Shown here: one piece after another, positions 7,992 through 16,027 of the stretch
Layout: the number at the start of each line of letters is the position of its first letter
Position numbering within the stretch: the stretch's first letter is position 1
Notes under the pieces: model-generated
Seen by the model: only the letters and a program-made list of their open reading frames with translations
The model's database searches: none
What the model was told of the DNA's origin: nothing
Assembly (NCBI GenBank): GCA_012798535.1
Contig: JAAZMZ010000014.1
Location: 1 to 45,250 of the forward strand
DNA: 45,250 nt
DNA from: Leptolinea sp.
GTDB lineage: Bacteria > Chloroflexota > Anaerolineae > Anaerolineales > Anaerolineaceae
Reading direction: 5' to 3'
Position numbers and translations under genes: made by a program

Positions 7992-9092
7992 TCATTCTTC
8001 TACTACCGGCAGGACATCCATTAACCGGTTCAGATAACGTTCTGCTACTTCGAGAATGACCACATCCGGGTTTTCTTCCGCAACCAATTGCGGATCATAT
8101 TGTAGATCGGATACATACACCACCCGGCTGAAATGCTCCGAGGTGAACGGCTGCAAACCGTTGAAAAACGAATCACGGAAGATCACTGCCTTTGGCAGTT
8201 TCTCATCCGGCATGATGGTGATCATCTGCCCGGCTGGCGGATTTTTGAGTCCCCGGGATGGTTTCTCGAAACGGGCATGCAGGGCGGTGAAGGATTCATG
8301 GATCTCCCCTTTCAGATGGATCAGGCCGGCCAGATCTCCGGATTCCGTTTCGGTAACCTGATCGAAATCGTCCAACAGGTGAGGTTTCAGAATGGGAAAA
8401 TCCGGCTGGAGGGCCAGCAAAATGGCCTCATAAGCTGCCCGGGCACCCAACGGATTCCAGTGAGTGTCTGTTTTGAAATACACCTGTTCTGTTTCCCGCG
8501 CTTGCATGAGCACCGGGCGCAGGTCCAACACCTGAACGGATGTTCCCGCCAGGCTTTCGGTGATCTGATCCGCCCAGCAAGGATTATCTGCGCGCTTTAT
8601 CCCGACCGGCAAGTATTCAGGGTAGATGGTCTCCTTATTCGGCGCTACCACCAGCCAGAACTCTATCCCATCAGCCTCCAGCGTCTGCTGGATCTTAACC
8701 AGGTCTACCTTGATCTGTCCGATTTGTCCTTCCGATAACGGCTTTACCCGCTGAAAATAATCCAGGTTGCCTTCACCGGTGTAATACAACCAGTCTTCAG
8801 ACCCGACCAGAACCTGGGGAAATACCCGTTCCCGCAGGACAAAATAGCGTGTCCAGTATTCCAGACGGATCAGTTCGTCGCGGAAGATGAAATTGGAATT
8901 GAATCTCTGTCCATATTGCTGTGGAAAATCCACCAGATTGTTAAAAGTCGCCCGGCCGCCTTCCGGCGCAAGCACATTCGACGGGTCCGGCCAGCGGGTG
9001 AACAGGCCTAATCCTCCCAGCAAAATAATAGCGATCACCATAGCCAGGGAGGGCGTTTTTGGGGGGTGAGGTTGGAAACCTGTATCGGGCAT
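7992..9092 (-). CDS. AlgJ/AlgX-type SGNH-like O-acetyltransferase partner
   Basis: 366 residues: a short cytoplasmic N-terminus, one membrane anchor (about 17-34) and an extracytoplasmic SGNH-like domain of the AlgX/AlgJ family (PF16822 type). Motifs seen are SEDWLYYTGEGN near 97, FKTDTHWNPLGA near 205 with the Asp-His of the active site, and VIFRDSFFNG near 307 with the likely catalytic serine. Such proteins receive an acetyl group from an MBOAT partner and place it on a surface polysaccharide. The partner gene lies three bases upstream. The acceptor is not shown by the sequence; the neighbour murE makes peptidoglycan or another wall polymer possible. Confidence 0.8.
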   Translation of the reverse strand: MPDTGFQPHPPKTPSLAMVIAIILLGGLGLFTRWPDPSNVLAPEGGRATFNNLVDFPQQYGQRFNSNFIFRDELIRLEYWTRYFVLRERVFPQVLVGSEDWLYYTGEGNLDYFQRVKPLSEGQIGQIKVDLVKIQQTLEADGIEFWLVVAPNKETIYPEYLPVGIKRADNPCWADQITESLAGTSVQVLDLRPVLMQARETEQVYFKTDTHWNPLGARAAYEAILLALQPDFPILKPHLLDDFDQVTETESGDLAGLIHLKGEIHESFTALHARFEKPSRGLKNPPAGQMITIMPDEKLPKAVIFRDSFFNGLQPFTSEHFSRVVYVSDLQYDPQLVAEENPDVVILEVAERYLNRLMDVLPVVEE

Positions 9093-9095
9093 GGA

Positions 9096-10550
9096 TTAAA
9101 AATTCCCGTAAATGTAGGGTTGAAAGGTTGATCCGGCCACAGCAACCAGGCAGACGGCCAACAGGGCAAGGCTGACAGCCACCCTGAACCATCCATTCCG
9201 GGAAACGGAGAGGTTGACCTTTTTATTCATCCAATCCACAATCGGGAAGGAAAACAACACGCCCAGCGTCAGAATCACCCAAAGGCTGGCTGTTCCAGGC
9301 ATCAGAATGGAATACGCTGTAGGCACCTCTGATTGACGGATACCGATCAGGTTTTGTAGGAATGCCAGGGCAAACGCGGGGCTGTTGGATCGGAAGAATA
9401 CCCAGGAGATCATGATGACCATGAGCGAGTAGATATACTGGAATACAGAAGGCAGCCGGCGTAAAAGTTTTCCAGCCGGCGAGTTTTCAAAGCAAATGGC
9501 CAGCCCGTGCAGCAAACCCCAGATCAAGAAATTGATGGTCACACCGTGCCAGATGCCGGTCAACAGGAAAACAATCAACACGTTGGTGTAGGTGTTGAAT
9601 ATCCGGCTGCCGGCCGCCCGTTTCCGTTCCAGAGGAAAGAAAACCACTTCCCGAAACCATCCGGAAAGCGTCATGTGCCATCTTCGCCAGAATTCAGATA
9701 TGCTGCGCGAAGTATATGGATGGTTGAAGTTTTCGGGTAATCGGAATCCGAAGATCATCCCCAGACCAATGGCCATATCCGAATAACCGGAGAAATCAAA
9801 ATAGATTTGCAGGGTAAAACACAGAAGCACCAACCAGGCGTTCGCGGTGGATAGATTGGGAATTGCCTGATCAAATATGCCGTGATCGACGATCAGACTG
9901 AGCCTGTCGGCGATAATCGTCTTTTTTGCCAGACCGAGAATGAAACGCTGCGCGCCCTCTCCCGCCAGGTTCACATCAAACGGGCGCCCGCCCAGTTGGG
10001 CGGATATCTGGCGGTAGCGTGTGATTGGGCCCGCAACCACTTTAGGGAAGGCTGTCATGTACTCCGTGAACTTCAACAGACTGGTTTCTGCTGAAGTGCG
10101 GGCACCGGCGATATCTAACAGATAGGCGATTGCCTGAAAGCTGTAGAAGGATATACCCACCGGCAAAACGATACTTTTCAGAATATACGGCTCAAGCCTG
10201 GCAAATCCGCTGGATGGCCAAATTGTTTTCAATGAGACTGCCAGGTCAGGACCGTAAGCCACCAGCAGCTTGAATCCCAGCATCAGAACCAGATTGAAAA
10301 TGATCCCGGCTGCCAGCCAGCCGCCAATTGGAAGGTGATTATCCGTTCTGTGCTTGAGATGTTTTCCCAGTTCGAAGTTAATATAAGTTGAAATAAGAAT
10401 CACCGGGAAATGCAGCGGCCCCGCCCAGAAGCAGAATAACAGGCTGGCAATGGTGAATACCCACGGACGCCCTTTTTCTCCGGCAGTCCAGTAAAGTGCC
10501 AGCGTCAACGGGAAAAACGCGAAGAGGAAGAGTGGTGTGCTGAAATTCAT
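9096..10550 (-). CDS. MBOAT-family membrane O-acyltransferase (AlgI-like)
   Basis: 484 residues, polytopic. Family features are STPLFLFAFFPLTLALYW at the N-terminus, FDFSGYSDMAIGLGMIFGF around 255, SISEFWRRWHMTLSGWFR around 285 and the catalytic-histidine segment LTGIWHGVTINF around 335. MBOAT proteins such as AlgI, PatA and DltB pass acyl groups across the membrane to an SGNH-type partner. Its ATG overlaps the stop of murE by four bases, and the AlgJ-like gene follows after three bases, so the three genes are tightly coupled. The length and motifs suggest an intact gene. Confidence 0.9.
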   Translation of the reverse strand: MNFSTPLFLFAFFPLTLALYWTAGEKGRPWVFTIASLLFCFWAGPLHFPVILISTYINFELGKHLKHRTDNHLPIGGWLAAGIIFNLVLMLGFKLLVAYGPDLAVSLKTIWPSSGFARLEPYILKSIVLPVGISFYSFQAIAYLLDIAGARTSAETSLLKFTEYMTAFPKVVAGPITRYRQISAQLGGRPFDVNLAGEGAQRFILGLAKKTIIADRLSLIVDHGIFDQAIPNLSTANAWLVLLCFTLQIYFDFSGYSDMAIGLGMIFGFRLPENFNHPYTSRSISEFWRRWHMTLSGWFREVVFFPLERKRAAGSRIFNTYTNVLIVFLLTGIWHGVTINFLIWGLLHGLAICFENSPAGKLLRRLPSVFQYIYSLMVIMISWVFFRSNSPAFALAFLQNLIGIRQSEVPTAYSILMPGTASLWVILTLGVLFSFPIVDWMNKKVNLSVSRNGWFRVAVSLALLAVCLVAVAGSTFQPYIYGNF

Positions 10551-12112
10551 TCAGCGGCCGGTAATGTGGGCATGGATGGGCCTTCGATCCCCAGTCTTTC
10601 AGAAAGAGCCGCTCGCAAAGCTGTGCGGTCATCCCAGGGGTATTCCTCTGTTCCAAAGCACATGGATTGTTCGTGACCTTTTCCACAGCAGATCACCAGG
10701 TCACCCGGTTTTGCCATTTCCACAGCGCTACGGATGGCTTTCCTCCGGTCGGGCACCCGGAAAAAGGTTTTTCCTTCTTTTCCGCCCGCAACGGTCGCCG
10801 CCGAAGCCATTTCTTCAAGTATGGCCGCCAGTGATTCTGTCCGTGGATCTTCTGCTGTAAGAATGGAGATATCCGCGTTCTGCTGAGAGACTTCCGCCAT
10901 CAGGCGGCGCTTCTCGCGGTCCCGCAATCCCGCCGAGCCAAACACGGCAATCACCCGCCCGGAAGTCATCTGACGGGTAGTCTCTAATGCTCTCAGCAGG
11001 GCATTTGGCGTGTGCGCAAAATCGACAATCGCAATGAAATCCTGTCCCAGGTTGATGCGTTCCATCCTGCCGGGGATGGTCTTCAGGTTGAAAATCCCCT
11101 CTGCGGCCACCTGCGGGGAAACCCCCAGACCTTCCACCACTGCTACGCAGGCCGCCAGACAATTGGATATGTTATACGCGCCTGCCAGATTGCAGTTCAC
11201 CGGTTGTTTCCAGCGAGAGGTACTAACCTGAAATTCCAATCCGCCCGGAGTGTATATGATATTTTCTGCCCAATAATCCGCCTCACCGCACAGACTGTAG
11301 CATACTTGATTCTGTCCTGAAATACCATGAAGATAATCATAAGAAGAATCGTCTTTATTCAACACAGCCAGGCGGGGATTGCCCTGATTCTTCACAGACG
11401 TATCTTCCAGCATTTGAAAGAGCAATCCCTTGGCATGTCGGTATCCCTCATAGGAACCATGAAAATCAAGGTGTTCGTGGGTGATGTTGGTAACAACGGC
11501 AATATCGAATTCGCAGCCGGTCACCCTGTGCTGGGCCAGCCCGTGGGAGGTTGATTCGAGCACCACATGGGTGATACCGGCCGTGGCCATTCGCGAGAGA
11601 TAGCGTTGGATATCCGGTGCTTCCGGTGTTGTAACATGCAGGCCGGTATCCAGCACTTCATCACCGATCACGGCATTCACGGTGGAAATGATCCCGGCGC
11701 GCAAACCGGCTTTCATCAGGATTTCAAATATCAAATTTGAAGTGGTAGTTTTTCCATCAGTACCCGTCACGCCGATTATGGTCATGTTCCGTGCCGGATA
11801 ACCATAAAACGCTGCGGAAATGTAACCCAGCATCTGGCGGGAATTTCCCACCTGAATATAGGGAACCGGTAATCGCTCGATCGGTTGTTCGCCGATCACG
11901 CCAACGGCTCCATTTTCCAACGACTGGTTGATAAACCGGTGGCCATCTGTGTTCTCGCCGGTCAAAGCGAAGAAGAGGTTCCCGGGCTGCACACTGCGTG
12001 AATCCATAGCCAAACCGGTGATCCGCGCGTCATTCCAGGAACCGAAAAGCCGCCACCGGCAGGGCACATCGGAAAGTAATTGTTGAAGGGTTTGTTTCAG
12101 AAAACCGGTCAT
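10547..12112 (-). CDS. murE: UDP-N-acetylmuramyl-tripeptide synthetase (MurE)
   Basis: Adds the third amino acid to UDP-MurNAc-L-Ala-D-Glu in cytoplasmic peptidoglycan synthesis. 521 residues with the three Mur ligase domains: N-terminal UMP-binding part (SRSVQPGNLFFAL near 39), ATPase domain with GVTGTDGKTTTSNL (114-127), and C-terminal domain with VDFAHTPNAL (363-372) and FGSAGLRDREKRRLM (391-405). The specificity loop reads TAEDPRTES (419-427) instead of the usual DNPR of diaminopimelate-adding enzymes, so the third residue could be another diamino acid such as ornithine or lysine; this is inference. It heads the operon with MBOAT and AlgJ-like genes. Confidence 0.92.
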   Translation of the reverse strand: MTGFLKQTLQQLLSDVPCRWRLFGSWNDARITGLAMDSRSVQPGNLFFALTGENTDGHRFINQSLENGAVGVIGEQPIERLPVPYIQVGNSRQMLGYISAAFYGYPARNMTIIGVTGTDGKTTTSNLIFEILMKAGLRAGIISTVNAVIGDEVLDTGLHVTTPEAPDIQRYLSRMATAGITHVVLESTSHGLAQHRVTGCEFDIAVVTNITHEHLDFHGSYEGYRHAKGLLFQMLEDTSVKNQGNPRLAVLNKDDSSYDYLHGISGQNQVCYSLCGEADYWAENIIYTPGGLEFQVSTSRWKQPVNCNLAGAYNISNCLAACVAVVEGLGVSPQVAAEGIFNLKTIPGRMERINLGQDFIAIVDFAHTPNALLRALETTRQMTSGRVIAVFGSAGLRDREKRRLMAEVSQQNADISILTAEDPRTESLAAILEEMASAATVAGGKEGKTFFRVPDRRKAIRSAVEMAKPGDLVICCGKGHEQSMCFGTEEYPWDDRTALRAALSERLGIEGPSMPTLPAAE

Positions 12113-12125
12113 TTTCTCTGTGATT

Positions 12126-12154
12126 ATTCTACCTTGAAATAATCCTGTTATCCA
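12126..12154 (-). promoter_or_regulatory. Likely promoter of murE operon
   Basis: On the minus strand TGGATA (12149-12154) and TAGAAT (12126-12131) are 17 bases apart. Transcription would start near 12119, leaving only about seven bases before the murE ATG at 12112, so the mRNA would be almost leaderless; no good Shine-Dalgarno sequence is visible. Confidence 0.5.
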
Positions 12155-12172
12155 CCAGGACGAAGTTGAATC

Positions 12173-12198
12173 AAAAGAGCGGTTTTTTCAAACCGCTC
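12173..12198 (-). terminator. Rho-independent terminator after atpFH
   Basis: Minus strand: GAGCGGTTT, loop GAAA, AAACCGCTC, then TTTTGATT. A perfect 9-bp stem with a GAAA tetraloop and a short T tract, 22 bases after the atpFH stop and upstream of the murE promoter. It separates the ATP synthase operon from the murE operon. Confidence 0.85.
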
Positions 12199-12220
12199 CC
12201 TGTCTTTCAAAATACGTATA

Positions 12221-12961
12221 TCAATTCAGGTTTTGCCGCAGATTTTGAAGCTGCCCTGAGACGGACCCATCCAGGATCTGGTCGCCGACCTTGATGATCA
12301 AACCGCCCAGTATGGACGGATCGACCTTGAAAGATACTGCGGCGCTGCCTCCCAGTTTACTCAGCACATCCTTTTTTACCGTATCCTGTTCAGCGGCAGA
12401 TAATGGCAGTGCGCTGGTAACTTCGGCTCCCGATCCTTTGACCCCGATAGCTTTTTCCAGCACGATCACCTTGCCGGATTTGACACCACTGAAGAATTCA
12501 TCCAGCAGCGCATGCTGACGTTTTTCATCCAGAGTCTCGCCGATCAATTTCTGGGTCGAGGCAATGGCAAGTGCCGCCACCTGCCCGCGGATTTCACCCA
12601 GAATGCGATTACGTTCCTGTTCCAGTTCGGCAGCAGCCGTTTCACGGGCTTTGGCCGCTTCGGCATCTATACCAGAGCGGATCTCACGCCCTGCTGATTC
12701 TGCCTGTTCGGTCGCCTGCCGGATGATCTGCGCTGCCTGTGAGCGGGCATCCGCTATGATCTTTTCGGCTTCCTTTTCGGCATTGGCACGTGCTTCTGAT
12801 GCAATCTGGGCGTCTTCCAGTCCCTGGGCAATCGTCTTTTTCCGCTTTTCCAGCATATTAAGCATTGGTCCGTAAGCCCATTTTTTCAGGGTGACGAACA
12901 CAATGATGAACATTAATATCTGTACGATCAAATAACCAAGATTAAGACCTAGAGCTTCCAA
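12221..12961 (-). CDS. atpF: ATP synthase b subunit fused to C-terminal domain of delta
   Basis: Peripheral stalk protein that links Fo to F1. Residues 1-30 form the membrane helix, 31-150 a long charged coiled coil typical of subunit b, ending in ASTQKLIGETLDEKRQHALL. Residues about 163-246 match only the C-terminal domain of subunit delta: VTSALPLSAAEQ (181-192) and VDPSILGGLIIKVGDQILDG (213-232). The N-terminal helical bundle of delta, about 105 residues that bind the top of alpha, is missing. Fusions of b and full delta are known from mycobacteria; this shorter form is different. No separate atpH is in the window. A terminator follows the gene. Confidence 0.9.
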   Translation of the reverse strand: MEALGLNLGYLIVQILMFIIVFVTLKKWAYGPMLNMLEKRKKTIAQGLEDAQIASEARANAEKEAEKIIADARSQAAQIIRQATEQAESAGREIRSGIDAEAAKARETAAAELEQERNRILGEIRGQVAALAIASTQKLIGETLDEKRQHALLDEFFSGVKSGKVIVLEKAIGVKGSGAEVTSALPLSAAEQDTVKKDVLSKLGGSAAVSFKVDPSILGGLIIKVGDQILDGSVSGQLQNLRQNLN

Positions 12962-12988
12962 TGTAAGGCTCCTTACTCAGACCAGTTT

Positions 12989-13225
12989 CTAGACAACAAA
13001 CAACATAAGGAAAGCGATCACCAGACAATAGATGGCGATGGCTTCCGAGAAAGCGACACCGAGGATCATGTTGGTCATCAGTGTGCCCGATGTATCCGGA
13101 TTACGGGCCATACCACTGACCGCGCCATGAACGCTTAAACCGATACCAATACCACCGCCCAGTGCGCCGATCATGGCTAGACCCGCACCGATGAATTTTG
13201 CCGCTTGAACGATATCACCTTCCAT
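12989..13225 (-). CDS. atpE: ATP synthase c subunit
   Basis: 78 residues in two membrane helices, the normal hairpin of the rotor ring. The first helix has the glycine-rich packing pattern GGGIGIGL, the loop has ARNPD, and the second helix carries the ion-binding glutamate in GVAFSEAIAIY. The polar ligands used for sodium (Gln in helix 1 and Ser or Thr after the Glu) are absent, so a proton ring is more likely; this is inferred. It lies between atpB and the b-delta fusion with normal short gaps. Confidence 0.96.
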   Translation of the reverse strand: MEGDIVQAAKFIGAGLAMIGALGGGIGIGLSVHGAVSGMARNPDTSGTLMTNMILGVAFSEAIAIYCLVIAFLMLFVV

Positions 13226-13264
13226 CTCGACTCCTTATTATGAACCTGGGATTAAGCCTCAGAA

Positions 13265-14251
13265 TTACGCATGGTCTTCTTCAGATCCACCGTGGCTTTG
13301 AGTGGCCATAGACATGAAGATCATGGTTAACATACCAAATACCAGCGCCTGGATCATTCCAATGAAGAATTCGAATAGAACGATGAAGGACTGCGCGAAA
13401 ACCGGAACCATCGCACCGATCACAAAAAGCAGGACGGATCCGGCAAATACATTTCCGAACAACCGGAAAGTAAATGAGAGTAATTTCGAAAACTCAGAGA
13501 TCAACTCCAGCAGACCGACGAAGAAGTCCATCACTCCAAAGAAGGGTTTCGACCAGAAGGTTTTTACATTGATGAACTTGGTAAAATAATCAACACCGTG
13601 CGCATGTACGCCGATCACCTGCGTCATAACAACAGATATAACCGCCAGCGCCGCCGTGAAATTCAGATCGGTGGCGGCAGCCCGGATGTACGGAGTGATC
13701 AGATAACCGCCCTCGTGGGCCGCTCCACTGCCGCCCTTGACAAGCGCGGCAACAGCACCGGGGATCAATGTGAGCAGTGGGTAGCCATGCGGAGACTCTT
13801 CGATCACTCCGATACTGTCAACGCCGGGAATAAGCTCCATCCAGTTGGCCACCAGCACGACCAGGAAAATGGTCATGAAGTACGGAAAAATCGTTTTTGC
13901 CCATTTGCCGGCAGTTGATTCGGTCATGTTGTATAAATACTCAAACACCGTTTCAACAGCACCGGTAATCCCTCGGGGAACCAGGTCTCCCTTCTCCAGG
14001 TCTTTCTTAATCTTCCAACCCAGCAGTAAAACCAGAATATCAGCCAGGAAAATCGCCAGCATGGTATTGGTCAGGTAAAACGATCCGATCACGGGGAGGG
14101 TGAAAAGTGGATCATGCGTCAGGTTTTCAGGGGCAACCTGGATATGAGGCTGGATAGGCGGAAAATATTTCGCACCAAAGATGCCTGCGATAATACATGC
14201 CAGCAATATCCAGCGGTTGACTCCCCAGCGCCATTTACTCTTGGTTTCCAA
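13265..14251 (-). CDS. atpB: ATP synthase a subunit
   Basis: 328 residues. The essential arginine of the proton channel is in LSFTFRLFGNVFAG near 262, and the last helices read FFIGMIQALVFGMLTMIF. An N-terminal stretch with one membrane segment and an outer loop (IQPHIQVAPENL) precedes the conserved helices, and there is a glycine-rich loop (VKGGSGAAHEGG) near 170 between helices. The protein is longer than the 271-residue E. coli subunit because of these two parts. Its start overlaps the end of atpI by 17 bases. Confidence 0.95.
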   Translation of the reverse strand: METKSKWRWGVNRWILLACIIAGIFGAKYFPPIQPHIQVAPENLTHDPLFTLPVIGSFYLTNTMLAIFLADILVLLLGWKIKKDLEKGDLVPRGITGAVETVFEYLYNMTESTAGKWAKTIFPYFMTIFLVVLVANWMELIPGVDSIGVIEESPHGYPLLTLIPGAVAALVKGGSGAAHEGGYLITPYIRAAATDLNFTAALAVISVVMTQVIGVHAHGVDYFTKFINVKTFWSKPFFGVMDFFVGLLELISEFSKLLSFTFRLFGNVFAGSVLLFVIGAMVPVFAQSFIVLFEFFIGMIQALVFGMLTMIFMSMATQSHGGSEEDHA

Positions 14252-14531
14252 CTTTCTTTTCCTCCTTTGGCTCCACCCGAGTTTTTATTTTCCGGATGGC
14301 GGCGCGTGAAACATAAAGCATCGCACCCATGGAAATCGGAATACTCCCGATCAATAGTCCGGTAGTAAACCAGGGTTTGCTGTCAAAACGATTATCCAGA
14401 TACATTCCACCAAATAAAGCAGCCATTATGATGATTAAAGTCAGACACCCAACCTGACCCACCAGCGCAGCCATCGCCATATTGTAGATCTTTTGCTTTT
14501 GGTCATTTCCGCCGGAAGTTGGTTCAGTCAT
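14235..14531 (-). CDS. AtpI/AtpZ-like ATP synthase assembly protein
   Basis: 98 residues with two membrane segments (LVGQVGCLTLIIIMAALFGG and WFTTGLLIGSIPISMGAMLY, near 24-43 and 75-94 in the reading) joined by DNRFDSK, as in AtpZ/AtpI proteins that help build the c ring or carry magnesium. It is first in the atp operon, the usual place. The ATG lies only a few bases after the predicted transcription start and has no Shine-Dalgarno site, so the mRNA may be leaderless. Confidence 0.8.
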   Translation of the reverse strand: MTEPTSGGNDQKQKIYNMAMAALVGQVGCLTLIIIMAALFGGMYLDNRFDSKPWFTTGLLIGSIPISMGAMLYVSRAAIRKIKTRVEPKEEKKVGNQE

Positions 14532-14540
14532 ACATGAGCG

Positions 14541-14570
14541 ATTATATCATTTACGCAAAATCAGCGTCAA
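14541..14570 (-). promoter_or_regulatory. Strong sigma-70-type promoter of the atp operon
   Basis: Minus strand: TTGACG (14565-14570), 18-base spacer, TATAAT (14541-14546). The -35 box overlaps the nuoN stop codon. Transcription would start at about 14534, at or within four bases of the atpI ATG (14531). Confidence 0.8.
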
Positions 14571-16027
14571 TAAAGGATAAGTGAAGATGCCGCAGTCATC
14601 GACCAGCCAAACCAGGGAGCCATGACCACACCCAGTACCAGAATTCCAATCAGGCACAAAAGAAATGCCAACCTCCAACTGACACTCTTCGCCTGAACGG
14701 GTGTGAATTCCCGGGGTTTATCGAGAAACGCAACTTTCAGGACATTCAGATAGTAGTACAGGCTGATCACCGAATTCAGCACCGCAATAACCACCAGCCA
14801 TGCCATACCGGATTGCACACCAGCCGAGAACACCAGCAGCTTGCCGATAAATCCGGCAAATGGTGGAATTCCACCCAGCGATAAAAGGCTGATCAACAGG
14901 GCAAATCCCAGAAACGGCCTTCTCTGACTGAGACCGGCCAATCCGTGGATTTCATTCGAACCGGTAATGTGTTCTATGATGAAGGCAATCCCAAAAGCAA
15001 CCAGATTGGTCACCAGATACGCCATCAGATAGTAGATCACACCGGCAGAACCCAGATCCGACCTTGCCGCCACGCCCACCAGGATATAGCCTGCCTGGGC
15101 AATGGATGAATAGGCCAGAAATCGTTTGAAATTCTTTTGATTCAGCGCCAGCAGGTTGCCGACCAGCATGCTGGCCACCGCCATTGCAGCAATCAGATAG
15201 ACAGAATACACAGACAGAACGGGGAATACGGTAACACCCAGGCGAAGCAGCACGGCAAAGCCGCCGGCTTTGGATACTGTGGACAAGAACCCGGCTACAG
15301 TGGTCGGCGCACCCTCATAGACATCCGGCGCCCAGAAATGGAAGGGCACCGCACTGATCTTGAATCCCAGTCCGACCAGGATCAACATTCCTGCCGCGGT
15401 GGTGGCCAGAACCGGAACCTGACCATTTTGAATGGCAGCGCTGATCAGGTAGAGCTGCGTGGTGCCGCTGAATCCATAGAGGAACGTAAAACCGAATAGC
15501 ATGATGGCCGAAGCCACCGCACCGTAAAGCATATATTTCAAACCCGCTTCCACTGATCGGCTATCGCGGAAATTAAAACCGGCCAGAATATACAGCGGAA
15601 TGGAAGCCATCTCGAGGGAAAGATACACCATGATCAGATCCGCCGAGGAGGCCAGCAGAGTAAATCCCAAGGTGGAGATCACAAGCAGGAAATAAAACTC
15701 ACCCTGACCGGACAGGCTTTCCTCTTCCACCGAAAGAAGCGCGGTAATGGCTGCGCCGGTTAAGAACAGGATACGGAACACGCGGGCGGCAGTATCCAAG
15801 CGCAGCATACCGCCCCATACCAGCGGATCTCCGGAAGAGGCTTTGGAAAGCATGACACCTGCCACAGCAGACGCAGTCAGACCGATAACGGTCACCCATC
15901 CCATCAATGCCCGATTGCGCTTTGACAGAAACACATCCAGCGCAAGCAGAATAAATCCGAGCAATACCAGAATGATCTCGGGCAGCAGTACGGAAATCAA
16001 CGTGAAGGAAGCCATTGTAGAGCCCAT
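14567..16027 (-). CDS. nuoN: NADH-quinone oxidoreductase subunit N
   Basis: Antiporter-like proton-pumping subunit next to NuoK in the complex I membrane arm. 486 residues, about 14 membrane helices. The channel lysines are kept: LVGLGFKISAVPFHFWAPDV (TM7) and GFLSTVSKAGGFAVLLR (TM8); the TM5 glutamate is in MVYLSLEMASIPLYILAG. The ATG directly follows the stop of the upstream nuoM (TAAATG). It is the last gene of the nuo cluster, and its stop codon lies inside the -35 box of the atp promoter, so no terminator separates the two blocks. Confidence 0.95.
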   Translation of the reverse strand: MGSTMASFTLISVLLPEIILVLLGFILLALDVFLSKRNRALMGWVTVIGLTASAVAGVMLSKASSGDPLVWGGMLRLDTAARVFRILFLTGAAITALLSVEEESLSGQGEFYFLLVISTLGFTLLASSADLIMVYLSLEMASIPLYILAGFNFRDSRSVEAGLKYMLYGAVASAIMLFGFTFLYGFSGTTQLYLISAAIQNGQVPVLATTAAGMLILVGLGFKISAVPFHFWAPDVYEGAPTTVAGFLSTVSKAGGFAVLLRLGVTVFPVLSVYSVYLIAAMAVASMLVGNLLALNQKNFKRFLAYSSIAQAGYILVGVAARSDLGSAGVIYYLMAYLVTNLVAFGIAFIIEHITGSNEIHGLAGLSQRRPFLGFALLISLLSLGGIPPFAGFIGKLLVFSAGVQSGMAWLVVIAVLNSVISLYYYLNVLKVAFLDKPREFTPVQAKSVSWRLAFLLCLIGILVLGVVMAPWFGWSMTAASSLILY

